From assembly GCA_028288725.1 (NCBI GenBank), contig JAQGIC010000136.1:1-64000 (forward strand): a stretch of 64,000 bases of DNA, written 5' to 3'. Positions 30,700 through 39,400 of the stretch are shown piece after piece; the first letter of the stretch is position 1; each line of letters begins with the position of its first letter. The DNA is from Rhodospirillales bacterium (GTDB lineage: Bacteria; Pseudomonadota; Alphaproteobacteria; ATCC43930; CGMCC-115725). Under the pieces are notes generated by a model. That model had not been told where the DNA came from and did not search any database. It saw nothing but the letters and a program-made list of their open reading frames with translations. A program made the position numbers and the translations under genes.

Positions 30700-31644
30700 T
30701 CACACCTCCAGCCGGCGCGCGATCGTCCGCACCAGGAAAAACGCGACGATATTGGCGAGCAGGATCGCGATCACGCCGCCGGCCGAGGCGCCGCCGACGT
30801 CGAACTGGATCAGCGCGCGGGCATAGATCAGGAACGCGAGATTGGTCGTGGCGTTGCCCGGCCCGCCCGAGGTCGTGACGAAGATCTCGGCGAAGACGGT
30901 CAACAGAAAGATCGTCTCGATCATCACGACCACGCTGATCGCCCGTCCCAGATGCGGCAGCGTGATATGGAAGAATTGCGCGATCGGGCCCGCCCCGTCC
31001 ATCCGCGCCGCCTCGCGCTGCTCGTGATCCAGCGATTGCACGGCGGTCAGCAGGATCAGCAGCGCGAACGGCAGCCATTCCCACGACAGGATGAGGATGA
31101 CCGATGCCATCGGGTATTCGGCGAACCAGTCGACCGGCTCCAGCCCGACCGAGCGGGCGAGGAACCCCAGCACGCCGTAGATCGGGTGCATCATCAGGTT
31201 CTTCCAAATGAGCGCGCTGACCGTCGGCATGACGAAGAACGGCGCCACGACCAGCAGGCGCGCGATGTTGCGTCCCGGGAACGGCTGGTCGTACAGCACC
31301 GCCAGCAAGGTCCCGAACACGACCGTGATAGCCAAGACCGACCCCAGCAGGATCAGCGTGTTGCCGAGCGACGCCCAGAAATCCGGGTCCGTGATCAGAA
31401 AGCGGTAATTATCGATGCCGGCGAAGCCGGCCCCGGCCGGGTTCAGCAGATTGTAGTACTGGAACGAGAACCACAGGGTCATGACCAGCGGCACGATCAT
31501 CCACAGGAGGAGGACCGCGACGGAGGGGGCGACCAGGATCAGCGTGCCGGGCTTGCGCGCCTGACGCTTGGGCTTGGTGAATTCGACGACGACGGAAATG
31601 GCGGCAACCCTCCAGAAAAGGGCGCCATGACCCCGAAGGGTCAT
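30700..31644 (-). CDS. Sugar ABC transporter permease (MalF-type); true start probably further 3' (about 31593)
   Basis: EAARMDGAGPIAQFFHITLPHLGRAISVVVMIETIFLLTVF; ORF start at 31644 falls within a strong hairpin. Confidence 0.88.
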   Translation of the reverse strand: MTLRGHGALFWRVAAISVVVEFTKPKRQARKPGTLILVAPSVAVLLLWMIVPLVMTLWFSFQYYNLLNPAGAGFAGIDNYRFLITDPDFWASLGNTLILLGSVLAITVVFGTLLAVLYDQPFPGRNIARLLVVAPFFVMPTVSALIWKNLMMHPIYGVLGFLARSVGLEPVDWFAEYPMASVILILSWEWLPFALLILLTAVQSLDHEQREAARMDGAGPIAQFFHITLPHLGRAISVVVMIETIFLLTVFAEIFVTTSGGPGNATTNLAFLIYARALIQFDVGGASAGGVIAILLANIVAFFLVRTIARRLEV

Positions 31645-31648
31645 GGCG
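31623..31648. terminator. Intercistronic stem-loop between substrate-binding protein and permease genes
   Basis: CGCCATGACCC-CGAA-GGGTCATGGCG perfect 11-bp stem. Confidence 0.55.
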
Positions 31649-31660
31649 GCGACAACATGC

Positions 31661-32992
31661 CTATTTCTGGTAGCCGGCCTGCTTGACGGCGCGGTCGGTC
31701 GCCGATTGCGCCGCCTTCAAGGCGGCGTCGACGGCCATCTGTCCGGTCAGCGTCGCCGCCACCGTCTGGCCGACCTGGGTCCCGATGCCCTGGAATTCCG
31801 GGATCGCGACAAATTGCGCGCCCAGATAGGGGCGGGGTTCCTTGGTGCTGCCGGTCGGATTGGCCGAATTGATCGCGTTCACGACGAAGCCGGCAAACGG
31901 CGCCACCTTCTTGTATTCGGGCTGATCATAGGTCGATTGCCGGGTGCCGGGCGGCACCGCGACCCAGCCGTTCTTGTCCGCGACCAGCTTGATGTAGTCC
32001 TTGGACGTCGCCCAGGCGACGAAGCTTTCGGCCGCCGGCTTCTGCTTGGACGAGGCGGGGATGCCCAGGTTCCAGCTCCACAGCCAGGTCGGCCCTCCGG
32101 CATAGTCGCCGACCGGCATCGGCGCGAACCCGACCTTGTCCGAGACCTGGGACTGTTTCTTGTCGTAGAGCATGCCGCTCGCCACCGTGGCGTCGATCCA
32201 CATGGCGCAATGGCCGCCGGCGAACAGCGCGAGATTCTCGTTGAAGCCGTTCGAGGTCGCGCCCGGCGGTCCATCCTGTTTCAGGATGTCGCTGTAATAG
32301 GTGATGGCCTTGTGCCATTCCGGCGTATCGAGCTTGGCATGCCAGCCCATGTCGAACCATTGGCCGCCGAAGGTGTCGACCAGCGAGGTGACATAGGCCA
32401 TGTTCTCGCCCCAGCCCGGCTTGCCGCGCAGACACATGCCGTAGGTCTGGTGGGTCTTGTCGGTCAGCTTGTCGGCGAATTCCCGGATCTGGGTGTATGT
32501 GGGATGATCCGGCATCTTGAGCCCGGCCTTGTCGAACAGATCGGTTCGATAATAGGTCATGGCGCTCTCGGCATAGAACGGCAGGGCGTAGAGCTTGTCC
32601 TGATATGTGAGCGCATCGCGCACCGGCTTCAGCAGGTCGGCCGTGTCGTAGCTTGCCGGCAGATCCTCCATCGGCGCCAGCCAGCCCTGCTTCGCCCAGA
32701 TCGGCACTTCGTAATTGCCGACCGTGACGATGTCGAACTGTCCGGCCTTGGTGGCGATATCGGTCGTGACGCGCTGACGCAGCACGTTTTCCTCGAGCAC
32801 GACCCAGCGGAGATGAATGTCGGGATGCTGCTTCTCGAACTCGCTCGAAAGCTTTTGCATCACGACCATGTCGCCATTGTTGACGGTCGCCACCGTAAGG
32901 GTGGCATCGGCGCGGGCGGCACCTGCCGGGATCAACCCGGACATCAGGGCAAGGCTCGCAACGGTCAAGGCGCGTGGGCAATTTCTGGCCAT
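31661..32992 (-). CDS. Polyol/sugar ABC transporter substrate-binding protein
   Basis: MARNCPRALTVASLALMSGLIPAGAARADATLTVATVNNGDMVVMQKLSSEFEKQHPDIHLRWVVLEENVLRQRVTTDIA. Confidence 0.92.
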   Translation of the reverse strand: MARNCPRALTVASLALMSGLIPAGAARADATLTVATVNNGDMVVMQKLSSEFEKQHPDIHLRWVVLEENVLRQRVTTDIATKAGQFDIVTVGNYEVPIWAKQGWLAPMEDLPASYDTADLLKPVRDALTYQDKLYALPFYAESAMTYYRTDLFDKAGLKMPDHPTYTQIREFADKLTDKTHQTYGMCLRGKPGWGENMAYVTSLVDTFGGQWFDMGWHAKLDTPEWHKAITYYSDILKQDGPPGATSNGFNENLALFAGGHCAMWIDATVASGMLYDKKQSQVSDKVGFAPMPVGDYAGGPTWLWSWNLGIPASSKQKPAAESFVAWATSKDYIKLVADKNGWVAVPPGTRQSTYDQPEYKKVAPFAGFVVNAINSANPTGSTKEPRPYLGAQFVAIPEFQGIGTQVGQTVAATLTGQMAVDAALKAAQSATDRAVKQAGYQK

Positions 32993-33026
32993 GCACGGCT
33001 CCTCCCTATCGATATGCACTCTTTGG

Positions 33027-33063
33027 CGAATTTGAGCATTCGCTCGGTGCATGAGCAATTACT
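33027..33063. repeat. Operator-like repeat copy 1 (upstream of substrate-binding protein gene)
   Basis: GCGAATTTGAGCATTCGCTCGGTGCATGAGCAATTAC; near-identical to copy at 33642-33678. Confidence 0.7.
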
Positions 33064-33064
33064 C

Positions 33065-33415
33065 TCAGCTTAGCGTGATGCCGTCAAGTGCCGTAGCCGG
33101 CGATCGGGCGCCGACGGCCTCGCGTCCGAGATGGCTGCCGTAGATCATCAACGCATAGTCGAGCGGGTCGATCCGCGGCAGCGCGACCATCGGACAGCTT
33201 CCGGCCGCGAGGAGGCTCCGGTCGATCGGTCGTCCCCGTTCGATCGCCCGGCCGATGGCGGCGAATTGGCGTTGATGCTCGGGCGACAGAAAATGGTCCG
33301 GCAGCAGCAGGTGGCTGACCGCGCGATAGGCCCGATTATCCTCCAGGATGGCGGCGATCAGCTCGCGCTCGGCATCCAGGATGCCATAATGTCTCTCATA
33401 GTCCAGGCCAGCCAT
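33065..33415 (-). CDS. Short stand-alone protein resembling the N-terminal domain of replicative helicase DnaB
   Basis: MAGLDYERHYGILDAERELIAAILEDNRAYRAVSHLLLPDHFLSPEHQRQFAAIGRAIERGRPIDRSLL...IDPLDYALMIYGSHLGREAV resembles the DnaB N-domain pattern (A-E-..LLGAIL-x-N-x-AY-x-V...L-x-P-EHF...H...I-x-AI...I-x-RG). Confidence 0.6.
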   Translation of the reverse strand: MAGLDYERHYGILDAERELIAAILEDNRAYRAVSHLLLPDHFLSPEHQRQFAAIGRAIERGRPIDRSLLAAGSCPMVALPRIDPLDYALMIYGSHLGREAVGARSPATALDGITLS

Positions 33416-33641
33416 GACGATCCTCGCGGCTGCTTGTTGTTTCCCGTCGCCCGCGTGGCGGGCGAGCCTGCGCGACCGTTCGATCAGGAACGGCAGAGGG
33501 CACCGGAGCGACGGATTGACGGAGAATGAGCCGGATCGGAGGCGGCGCTGAGACCGGTTGGGTGCGGCTGACCCCGACCGATCGACGCATGTGTGCGATA
33601 CCACGCCATGCAGAACCCTCCCCGATGCCTCATACTCTGTT

Positions 33642-33678
33642 GCGAATTTGAGCATTCGCCCGGTACGTGAGCAATTAC
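33642..33678. repeat. Operator-like repeat copy 2 (between SorC-type regulator gene and DnaB-N-like ORF)
   Basis: GCGAATTTGAGCATTCGCCCGGTACGTGAGCAATTAC; 34/37 identical to copy 1. Confidence 0.7.
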
Positions 33679-33715
33679 GTCCACCTTGCCGGTGGCGCGT
33701 CAAGCGTCGTCACAA

Positions 33716-34729
33716 TCAGTCCGCGAGAATGGCGGCCGCCGTCGGTTCGTCGGTGATCAAGCCGGACAGCCAGCCGCCCCTGAGCGCGGCGCGCAGCGCC
33801 TCGACCTTGAGGGGACCGGCGGCGACGCCGATCCGCGTCGGATGGGCCGGATCGTCGAGTGGAATCGCCATGACGCGCGCATTGGTGCCGTGGGCGACGA
33901 CGCGGCCGTCCCGATCGAGCGCCCGCCCGCAAATTTCGCCGACGGCGCCGAGGGCGACGAGTTCGTCCATCTCGGCGTCGCTGATGAAACCATCCTGATG
34001 CAGCGGCGCGCCGCGCGCGACGTCGCCGACACCGACGAATTGGGTATGGGCGTTGCGGACCAGATCGTGCAGCAGCCGATAGACGCGCTGCGCCTGCATC
34101 TGCGCCGCCTCCTCGATGCTGTCGGCGACCACGGGCATGGGCATCGGGTGGTATTCGGCACCGGTCAGATCCGACAGGCGCTGGACCACCTCATAGGGGC
34201 TGGCGCGACCGAGCCGCGTGATGTTGCCGACCAGCGAGACGATGCGGTGCTGGGGACAGGGGGACTGGAAGACCTGGGCCACGGCACTGCGGAGCGTGCG
34301 GCCGGAACCGATGGCGAGAATGACGGGGTTCGGCTGTGCCAGGACCGCCTCGATCTGTTCGGCAGCACTGACGGCGACATCGGTCGTTCCCTGGTCCGAA
34401 TAGGGGACCACGTCGCAGAAGCTCAGCCCATAGCGCAGCAGCAGCTTCTCCGAAAGCTCGGCGCATTCGCTGGCCCGTCGCTCGATCCGAAACTGGACCA
34501 GGCCGGCCGAGCGCGCGGTTGCGATCAGGCGTTGCGCCATCTGGCGGGAAACGTTCAAGCGCGCGGCGATTTCATCCTGCGTCTTGTCGCCGACATAGTA
34601 GAGCCAGGCGGCGCGCGTCGCCTGGTCCAGCCGCCGTTTGGCCCGATCCGGCTCAAGGCTCGACGCCGGCGCGAGACCGGAGTGGATGGGCTTGCTCGCC
34701 CCAATGCGCGTTGTCTTCTTGCCTGACAC
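33716..34729 (-). CDS. SorC/DeoR-type sugar-binding transcriptional regulator
   Basis: RAAWLYYVGDKTQDEIAARLNVSRQMAQRLIATARSAGLVQFRI HTH; AIGSGRTLRSAVAQV; SLVGNITR; GVAAGPLKVEALRAALRGGWLSGLITDEPTAAAIL. Confidence 0.92.
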   Translation of the reverse strand: MSGKKTTRIGASKPIHSGLAPASSLEPDRAKRRLDQATRAAWLYYVGDKTQDEIAARLNVSRQMAQRLIATARSAGLVQFRIERRASECAELSEKLLLRYGLSFCDVVPYSDQGTTDVAVSAAEQIEAVLAQPNPVILAIGSGRTLRSAVAQVFQSPCPQHRIVSLVGNITRLGRASPYEVVQRLSDLTGAEYHPMPMPVVADSIEEAAQMQAQRVYRLLHDLVRNAHTQFVGVGDVARGAPLHQDGFISDAEMDELVALGAVGEICGRALDRDGRVVAHGTNARVMAIPLDDPAHPTRIGVAAGPLKVEALRAALRGGWLSGLITDEPTAAAILAD

Positions 34730-34894
34730 GATCGTTCATCGCTGCTGGTGGGAGGCGCCGGAGCGGCGACCGCCTGAGACCTTGAGTGCGACGAAGCAGA
34801 CGCGTCAACTCATCTTACGAGCGACGGGTAGCGGTGGCAGGCAAGCTCGGCTTCGCCGAGGCCGCGCCTCCTCGCCTCGAAAGATTTAACATAT

Positions 34895-34908
34895 TGTGAT
34901 ATTTCACA
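34895..34908. promoter_or_regulatory. Palindrome TGTGA-TATT-TCACA upstream of enolase-superfamily gene
   Basis: Read directly in AT-rich promoter region. Confidence 0.45.
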
Positions 34909-34990
34909 GCAACGACTAGCCTGTCGGCTCGTGTGCGAGACGCGGACGCAATCCGCGCGCGCCGCCAAGGTGAAACGAGGGAGGGTGCCG

Positions 34991-36190
34991 GTGAAGATAG
35001 TCTCGATCGAGACGTTGCGAACCGCGGAGTTCGCCAATGTCATCTGGGTCCGTGTCCATACCGACAGCGGCCTGATCGGCCTGGGCGAAACCTTCTACGG
35101 CGCCGGCGCCGTCGAGGCCCACATCCACGATACGCTCGCCGGGCGCCTGCTCGGCCGCAACCCGCTGCACATCGAGGCGATCCATCGCGACATGCTGAAC
35201 CTGCCGATGGCACAGTCCAGCACCGGGGTGGAATATCGCGCGGCCTCGGCGGTCGATATCGCGCTCTGGGATCTGTTCGGCAAGGTGTGCGGGCAGCCGG
35301 TGCATCAGATGCTGGGCGGGCTGTGCCGTCCCAAGCAGCGGATCTACAACACCTGCGCCGGCTACGGTTATGTGCGCTCGACCAACATCAAGCCGGTTTC
35401 CAACTGGAACCAGAGCGAGGTCGCGGGGCCGTACGAGGATCTGAACGGCTTCATGACCCGGGCGGACGCGGTCGCGGAAAGCCTGCTGGAATCCGGCATC
35501 ACCGCCATGAAGATCTGGCCGTTCGACCCGGCGGCCATGGAAAACGACGGCATGTCGATCACGCCCACCCAGCTGAAGGCGGCGCTGGAGCCGTTCGAAA
35601 AGATCCGCAAGGCGGTCGGCGACAAGATGGAGATCATGGTCGAGTTCCACTCGCTGTGGAACCTGCCGATGGCGAAGAAGCTGGCGAAGATCCTCGAGCA
35701 ATATAACCCGACCTGGTACGAAGATCCGATCCGGATGAATTCGCCGCAGGCGCTGGCGGAATATGCCCGCTCGACCAGCGTGTGGGTCTGCGCCAGCGAG
35801 ACGCTGGGCAGCCGCTTTCCCTATAAGGACATGCTGGACCGCGACGCCATGCATGTGGTGATGGCCGACCTGTGCTGGACCGGCGGCCTGACCGAGGGCC
35901 GCAAGATCGCCGCCATGGCCGATACCTACCATCGGCCCTTCGCGCCGCACGATTGCATCGGCCCGGTTGGCTTCATCGCCGGGATCCACGCCTCGTTCAG
36001 CCAGCCGAACACGCTGATCCAGGAGAGCGTGCGGGCTTTCTACACCGGCTGGTACAAGGAACTCGTCACCATTCTGCCGGTGATCGAGAACGGCTATGTG
36101 CTGCCGATGGAAGCGCCGGGCCTGGGCACCGAGCTGTTGCCGGCCGTGTTCGAACGCTCCGACTTGACCGTCCGCCGGTCGGTGGTGTGA
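34991..36190 (+). CDS. Enolase-superfamily enzyme (mandelate racemase/muconate lactonizing family sugar-acid dehydratase-like)
   Basis: VKIVSIETLRTAEFANVIWVRVHTDSGLIGLGETFYG; SAVDIALWDLFGKVCGQPVHQMLGG; MVEFHSLWN; YEDPIRMNS; FAPHDCIGPVG. Confidence 0.88.
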   Translation: MKIVSIETLRTAEFANVIWVRVHTDSGLIGLGETFYGAGAVEAHIHDTLAGRLLGRNPLHIEAIHRDMLNLPMAQSSTGVEYRAASAVDIALWDLFGKVCGQPVHQMLGGLCRPKQRIYNTCAGYGYVRSTNIKPVSNWNQSEVAGPYEDLNGFMTRADAVAESLLESGITAMKIWPFDPAAMENDGMSITPTQLKAALEPFEKIRKAVGDKMEIMVEFHSLWNLPMAKKLAKILEQYNPTWYEDPIRMNSPQALAEYARSTSVWVCASETLGSRFPYKDMLDRDAMHVVMADLCWTGGLTEGRKIAAMADTYHRPFAPHDCIGPVGFIAGIHASFSQPNTLIQESVRAFYTGWYKELVTILPVIENGYVLPMEAPGLGTELLPAVFERSDLTVRRSVV

Positions 36191-36195
36191 GCACC

Positions 36196-36963
36196 ATGAA
36201 GGGGCAGCTGTTCGACCTGGCCGGCCGCACCGCGCTCGTGACCGGCGCGTCGCGCGGTCTCGGCCGCGCCATGGCCGAGGGGCTGGCCGAGGCCGGCGCC
36301 GCCGTGGTGCTGAACGGCGCCGACGGCGATCGCCTGGCCAAGGCGGCGTCCGAGATGCGCGCCGCCGGGTATCGCGTGCATGAGGCCCGGTTCGACGTGA
36401 CGAACGAGGCGGAGATCCTTGCCGCCTTCGCGGCCCTCGATGCCGCCGGCATCGCCATCGATATCCTGGTCAACAATGCCGGCATCCAGTTCCGCCGTCC
36501 CATGGTGGATCTGGACACGGCGGATTGGCGCCGGGTGATCGAGACCAATCTGACCAGCGCCTTCGTGGTCGGGCGCGAGGCCGCCAAGCGGATGATCCCG
36601 CGCGGGGCGGGCAAGATCATCAATATCGGCTCCCTGACCAGCGATCTCGCGCGCGCGACTGTGGCGCCCTATACGGTGGCCAAGGGCGGCATCAAAATGC
36701 TGACCCGCGCCATGACCGCCGAATGGGCGGCGCACGGCATCCAGGCCAACGCGATCGGTCCCGGCTATATGCTGACGGATATGAACCAGGCCCTGGTGGA
36801 CGATCCGGCCTTCAACGCCTGGGTCGTCGGACGCACGCCGTCCCGGCGCTGGGGCAAGCCGGGCGAACTGATCGGGACCGCCGTCTTCCTGGCCTCCGCG
36901 GCGTCCGATTACGTGAACGGCCAGATCATCTATGTTGATGGCGGCATGCTCGCCGTGCTCTGA
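36196..36963 (+). CDS. SDR family oxidoreductase (gluconate 5-dehydrogenase-like)
   Basis: MKGQLFDLAGRTALVTGASRGLGRAMAEGLAEAGA; NNAGIQFRRP; YTVAKGGIKMLTRAMTAEWA; YVDGGMLAVL. Confidence 0.93.
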   Translation: MKGQLFDLAGRTALVTGASRGLGRAMAEGLAEAGAAVVLNGADGDRLAKAASEMRAAGYRVHEARFDVTNEAEILAAFAALDAAGIAIDILVNNAGIQFRRPMVDLDTADWRRVIETNLTSAFVVGREAAKRMIPRGAGKIINIGSLTSDLARATVAPYTVAKGGIKMLTRAMTAEWAAHGIQANAIGPGYMLTDMNQALVDDPAFNAWVVGRTPSRRWGKPGELIGTAVFLASAASDYVNGQIIYVDGGMLAVL

Positions 36964-37086
36964 CGTGGTTGACAGCGCGCACGAAAAAAACGAAATGAAA
37001 TAGTCAGAGGATTAGTCGCATCCAACCCGACCCGAGCATTCGACGCGCCGGAGCGGGAAATCAAGAACACGAAGGGGGAGACGTCG

Positions 37087-38448
37087 ATGTCGATAACTGA
37101 GTCGCAGCAGGCGGCCATGAACGGTGCCGTCCGGCATCTCGTGAGCAAATACAATCCGAAGGGCAATCGCGTCGGGTGGCTCATGATGTCCTCCATCCTG
37201 GTGGAGGCCTGGGACCTTTATTCGATCGCCTTCGTCCTCGTCTTCATCAAGGACCAGTTCCATCCCGATCCGCTGCTGCTGGGCCTGGCCGCGGCGGGCA
37301 CCCAGGGCGGTGCGCTGTTCGGCGCCCTGCTGGGCGGCTGGCTGTCCGACAAGATCGGGCGGCGCGTGATGTTCCTGGCGACGATGATCATGTTCATCGT
37401 GCTGGCCCTGGCTCAGGCATTCGTGACCAGCATCGAATGGCTGGTCGTGATCCGCTTCGCGCTCGGCGTCCCGCTCGGCAGCGACATCTCCAACGGCTAC
37501 ACCTACATCATGGAATCCATGCCCAAGGGCAAGCGCGAGGTCATGGGCAACCGCTGGCAGTTCATGTTCGCCATCGGCGAGGTGATGACGCTCGCCGTGA
37601 TCGCCGTCTTCCTGGTGGCCAATCTCGACCATGAACTGGTCTGGCGCGTCACGCTCGGCCTGGGCGCCGTGCCGGCGCTCATCATCCTGCTGATGCGCCA
37701 CGACCTGCCGGAAACGGCGGTTTGGCTGATCCGCCACGGCCGGTTCCGCGAGGCGAAGCAGGTTTCGATGCAGATGTTCGGCGACAATCTGGACATGCTG
37801 CCGAACGAGGACGCGATCGTGCCGAAGCCGCGTCCGACCGCCTTCCTGGCCGACATCCGCAAGGATCCGATCCGCTGGCGCGCCACGCTCTATGGCTGGA
37901 TCGCCTGTTTCGCGCAGGGCAGCGAGTTCTCGACCTTCGCGTTCTACCTGCCCGTCCTGTTCGTCATGGTCGGCGTCTCGTCGATCCTCGGCATCGATCT
38001 CGTCACCATGGCGCTCTACTGCGTCGCCGCGGTTGCCGGCTGGGTCGGGCCGCTGCTGACGCCGAAGATCGGCCAGCGCGGCATCAGCATCGCCGGCTTC
38101 TCGATCGTGCTGGTTTCGCTGCTGGTCGCGGCCGGGGCGCTCTATACCGGTCAGACCGTGATCCTGCCTTTCGCCGCGGCCGCCATGCTGTGGGGCCATT
38201 ATTGGGACGCGTCGAACTGCATGACGATCCCGACGGTGGTCGCCAAGCCGGAATATCGCGGCACGGCCAGCGGCTTTGCCTATATGTTCGTGAAGCTGCC
38301 GTCGTTCCTGGCGATCTTCCTGTTCCCGACGGTCTTCGCCGCGATCGGCCAGGCCAACGCCACTCTCCTGGTGGCCATCTTCCCGCTGATCGGGCTGCTG
38401 GCCGCGATCTTCATCCTGCCGGAAGTGTACGGGTTCGAGCACGACTGA
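37087..38448 (+). CDS. MFS transporter
   Basis: GGWLSDKIGRRVMFLATM; 12-TM type hydrophobic profile; PLGSDISNGYTYIMESMPKGKR. Confidence 0.92.
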   Translation: MSITESQQAAMNGAVRHLVSKYNPKGNRVGWLMMSSILVEAWDLYSIAFVLVFIKDQFHPDPLLLGLAAAGTQGGALFGALLGGWLSDKIGRRVMFLATMIMFIVLALAQAFVTSIEWLVVIRFALGVPLGSDISNGYTYIMESMPKGKREVMGNRWQFMFAIGEVMTLAVIAVFLVANLDHELVWRVTLGLGAVPALIILLMRHDLPETAVWLIRHGRFREAKQVSMQMFGDNLDMLPNEDAIVPKPRPTAFLADIRKDPIRWRATLYGWIACFAQGSEFSTFAFYLPVLFVMVGVSSILGIDLVTMALYCVAAVAGWVGPLLTPKIGQRGISIAGFSIVLVSLLVAAGALYTGQTVILPFAAAAMLWGHYWDASNCMTIPTVVAKPEYRGTASGFAYMFVKLPSFLAIFLFPTVFAAIGQANATLLVAIFPLIGLLAAIFILPEVYGFEHD

Positions 38449-38461
38449 CCCGATCGGACCC

Positions 38462-38489
38462 CGCCCCAAGGCGGCCTTGCCTTGGGGCG
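38462..38489 (+). terminator. Rho-independent-like stem-loop after MFS gene
   Basis: CGCCCCAAGGC-GGCCTT-GCCTTGGGGCG followed by TTTC. Confidence 0.6.
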
Positions 38490-38516
38490 TTTCGACCGTC
38501 AACAGCGGGAGGCGTC

Positions 38517-39332
38517 GTGACCGAAGGCAAGCGCGTCGGGCGCGGACTGACCAGCGTACCGGCCGCGGACGGGGGAAACCCCGAGACCGCGCCGGGGCGC
38601 CGGAACCGCATGAACCATTTCGAACTCGCCTACGACAGGATCGAACGCCTGATCGTCACCTGCGTGCTCAAGCCGGGGCAGGTGCTGTCCCTGCAGGATC
38701 TGCAGGATCTGGTCGGTCTGGGGCGCACGCCGGTGCATCAGGCCGTGGCGCGCTTCGCCGCCGACACGCTCATCCATATCCGCCCGCGCCATGGCCTGCA
38801 GATCGCGCCGATCGACCTGGCGCGCGAGCGGATTCTGCTGGCGCTGCGCGCCGATCTCGAACGGTTCGTGATCCGGCTGGCGGCGGAGCGATCCGGTTCG
38901 TCCCACCGCAATCAGATGCTGCATCTGCAGCGGACCTTGCGCGAACGCCGGGATGTCATGGACATCGACGAGTTCAACCTGTTCGACCGACGGCTCGACG
39001 GGCTGATCCTCGCGGTTGCCGGCGAACCGTTCCTGGAACACGCGCTTCGCCCCCTGCACACCCTGTCGCGGCGCATCGGCTGGATCCACCATACGCAGCT
39101 CAAGGTGGCCTTGAGCCTGCAGACTGCGATCGACTGCCATCTGGCCGTGCTCGAGGCGGTGGCGAACCGCCATATCGATCGGGCGATCGAGAGCTCGGAC
39201 AAGCTGATCGCGTTCGTCGATAGCATGTTCGACGTCATGGAGCGCGACATCGACCCGTCGCTGCTGGATTGCAGCATCGAGCCCATCAGCGCGCTGACGG
39301 GCCCGCGCGGGTCGGTCCCGTTCCGCCGCTAG
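38517..39332 (+). CDS. GntR family transcriptional regulator (FCD-like)
   Basis: GTG start; AYDRIERLIVTCVLKPGQVLSLQDLQDLVGLGRTPVHQAVARFAADTLIHIRPRHGLQIAPID. Confidence 0.88.
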   Translation: MTEGKRVGRGLTSVPAADGGNPETAPGRRNRMNHFELAYDRIERLIVTCVLKPGQVLSLQDLQDLVGLGRTPVHQAVARFAADTLIHIRPRHGLQIAPIDLARERILLALRADLERFVIRLAAERSGSSHRNQMLHLQRTLRERRDVMDIDEFNLFDRRLDGLILAVAGEPFLEHALRPLHTLSRRIGWIHHTQLKVALSLQTAIDCHLAVLEAVANRHIDRAIESSDKLIAFVDSMFDVMERDIDPSLLDCSIEPISALTGPRGSVPFRR

Positions 39333-39400
39333 CCTGATCCGATCAAACCGGCTCGGTTTGACATGAGGCCGACCCGGCCTCATGTCATCGCACTTTAGAG
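39329..39400 (+). repeat. Dispersed palindromic repeat, copy B, with hairpin TGACATGAGGCC-GACCC-GGCCTCATGTCA
   Basis: CTAGCCTGATCCGATCAAACCGGCTCGGTTTGACATGAGGCC...CATGTCATCGCACTTTAGAG; occupies the gap between convergent stops. Confidence 0.8.

Noticed and set aside
33416-33703. N-terminal extension of the DnaB-N-like ORF
   Set aside because: Runs through the operator-like repeat and has no recognisable domain; start placed at 33415
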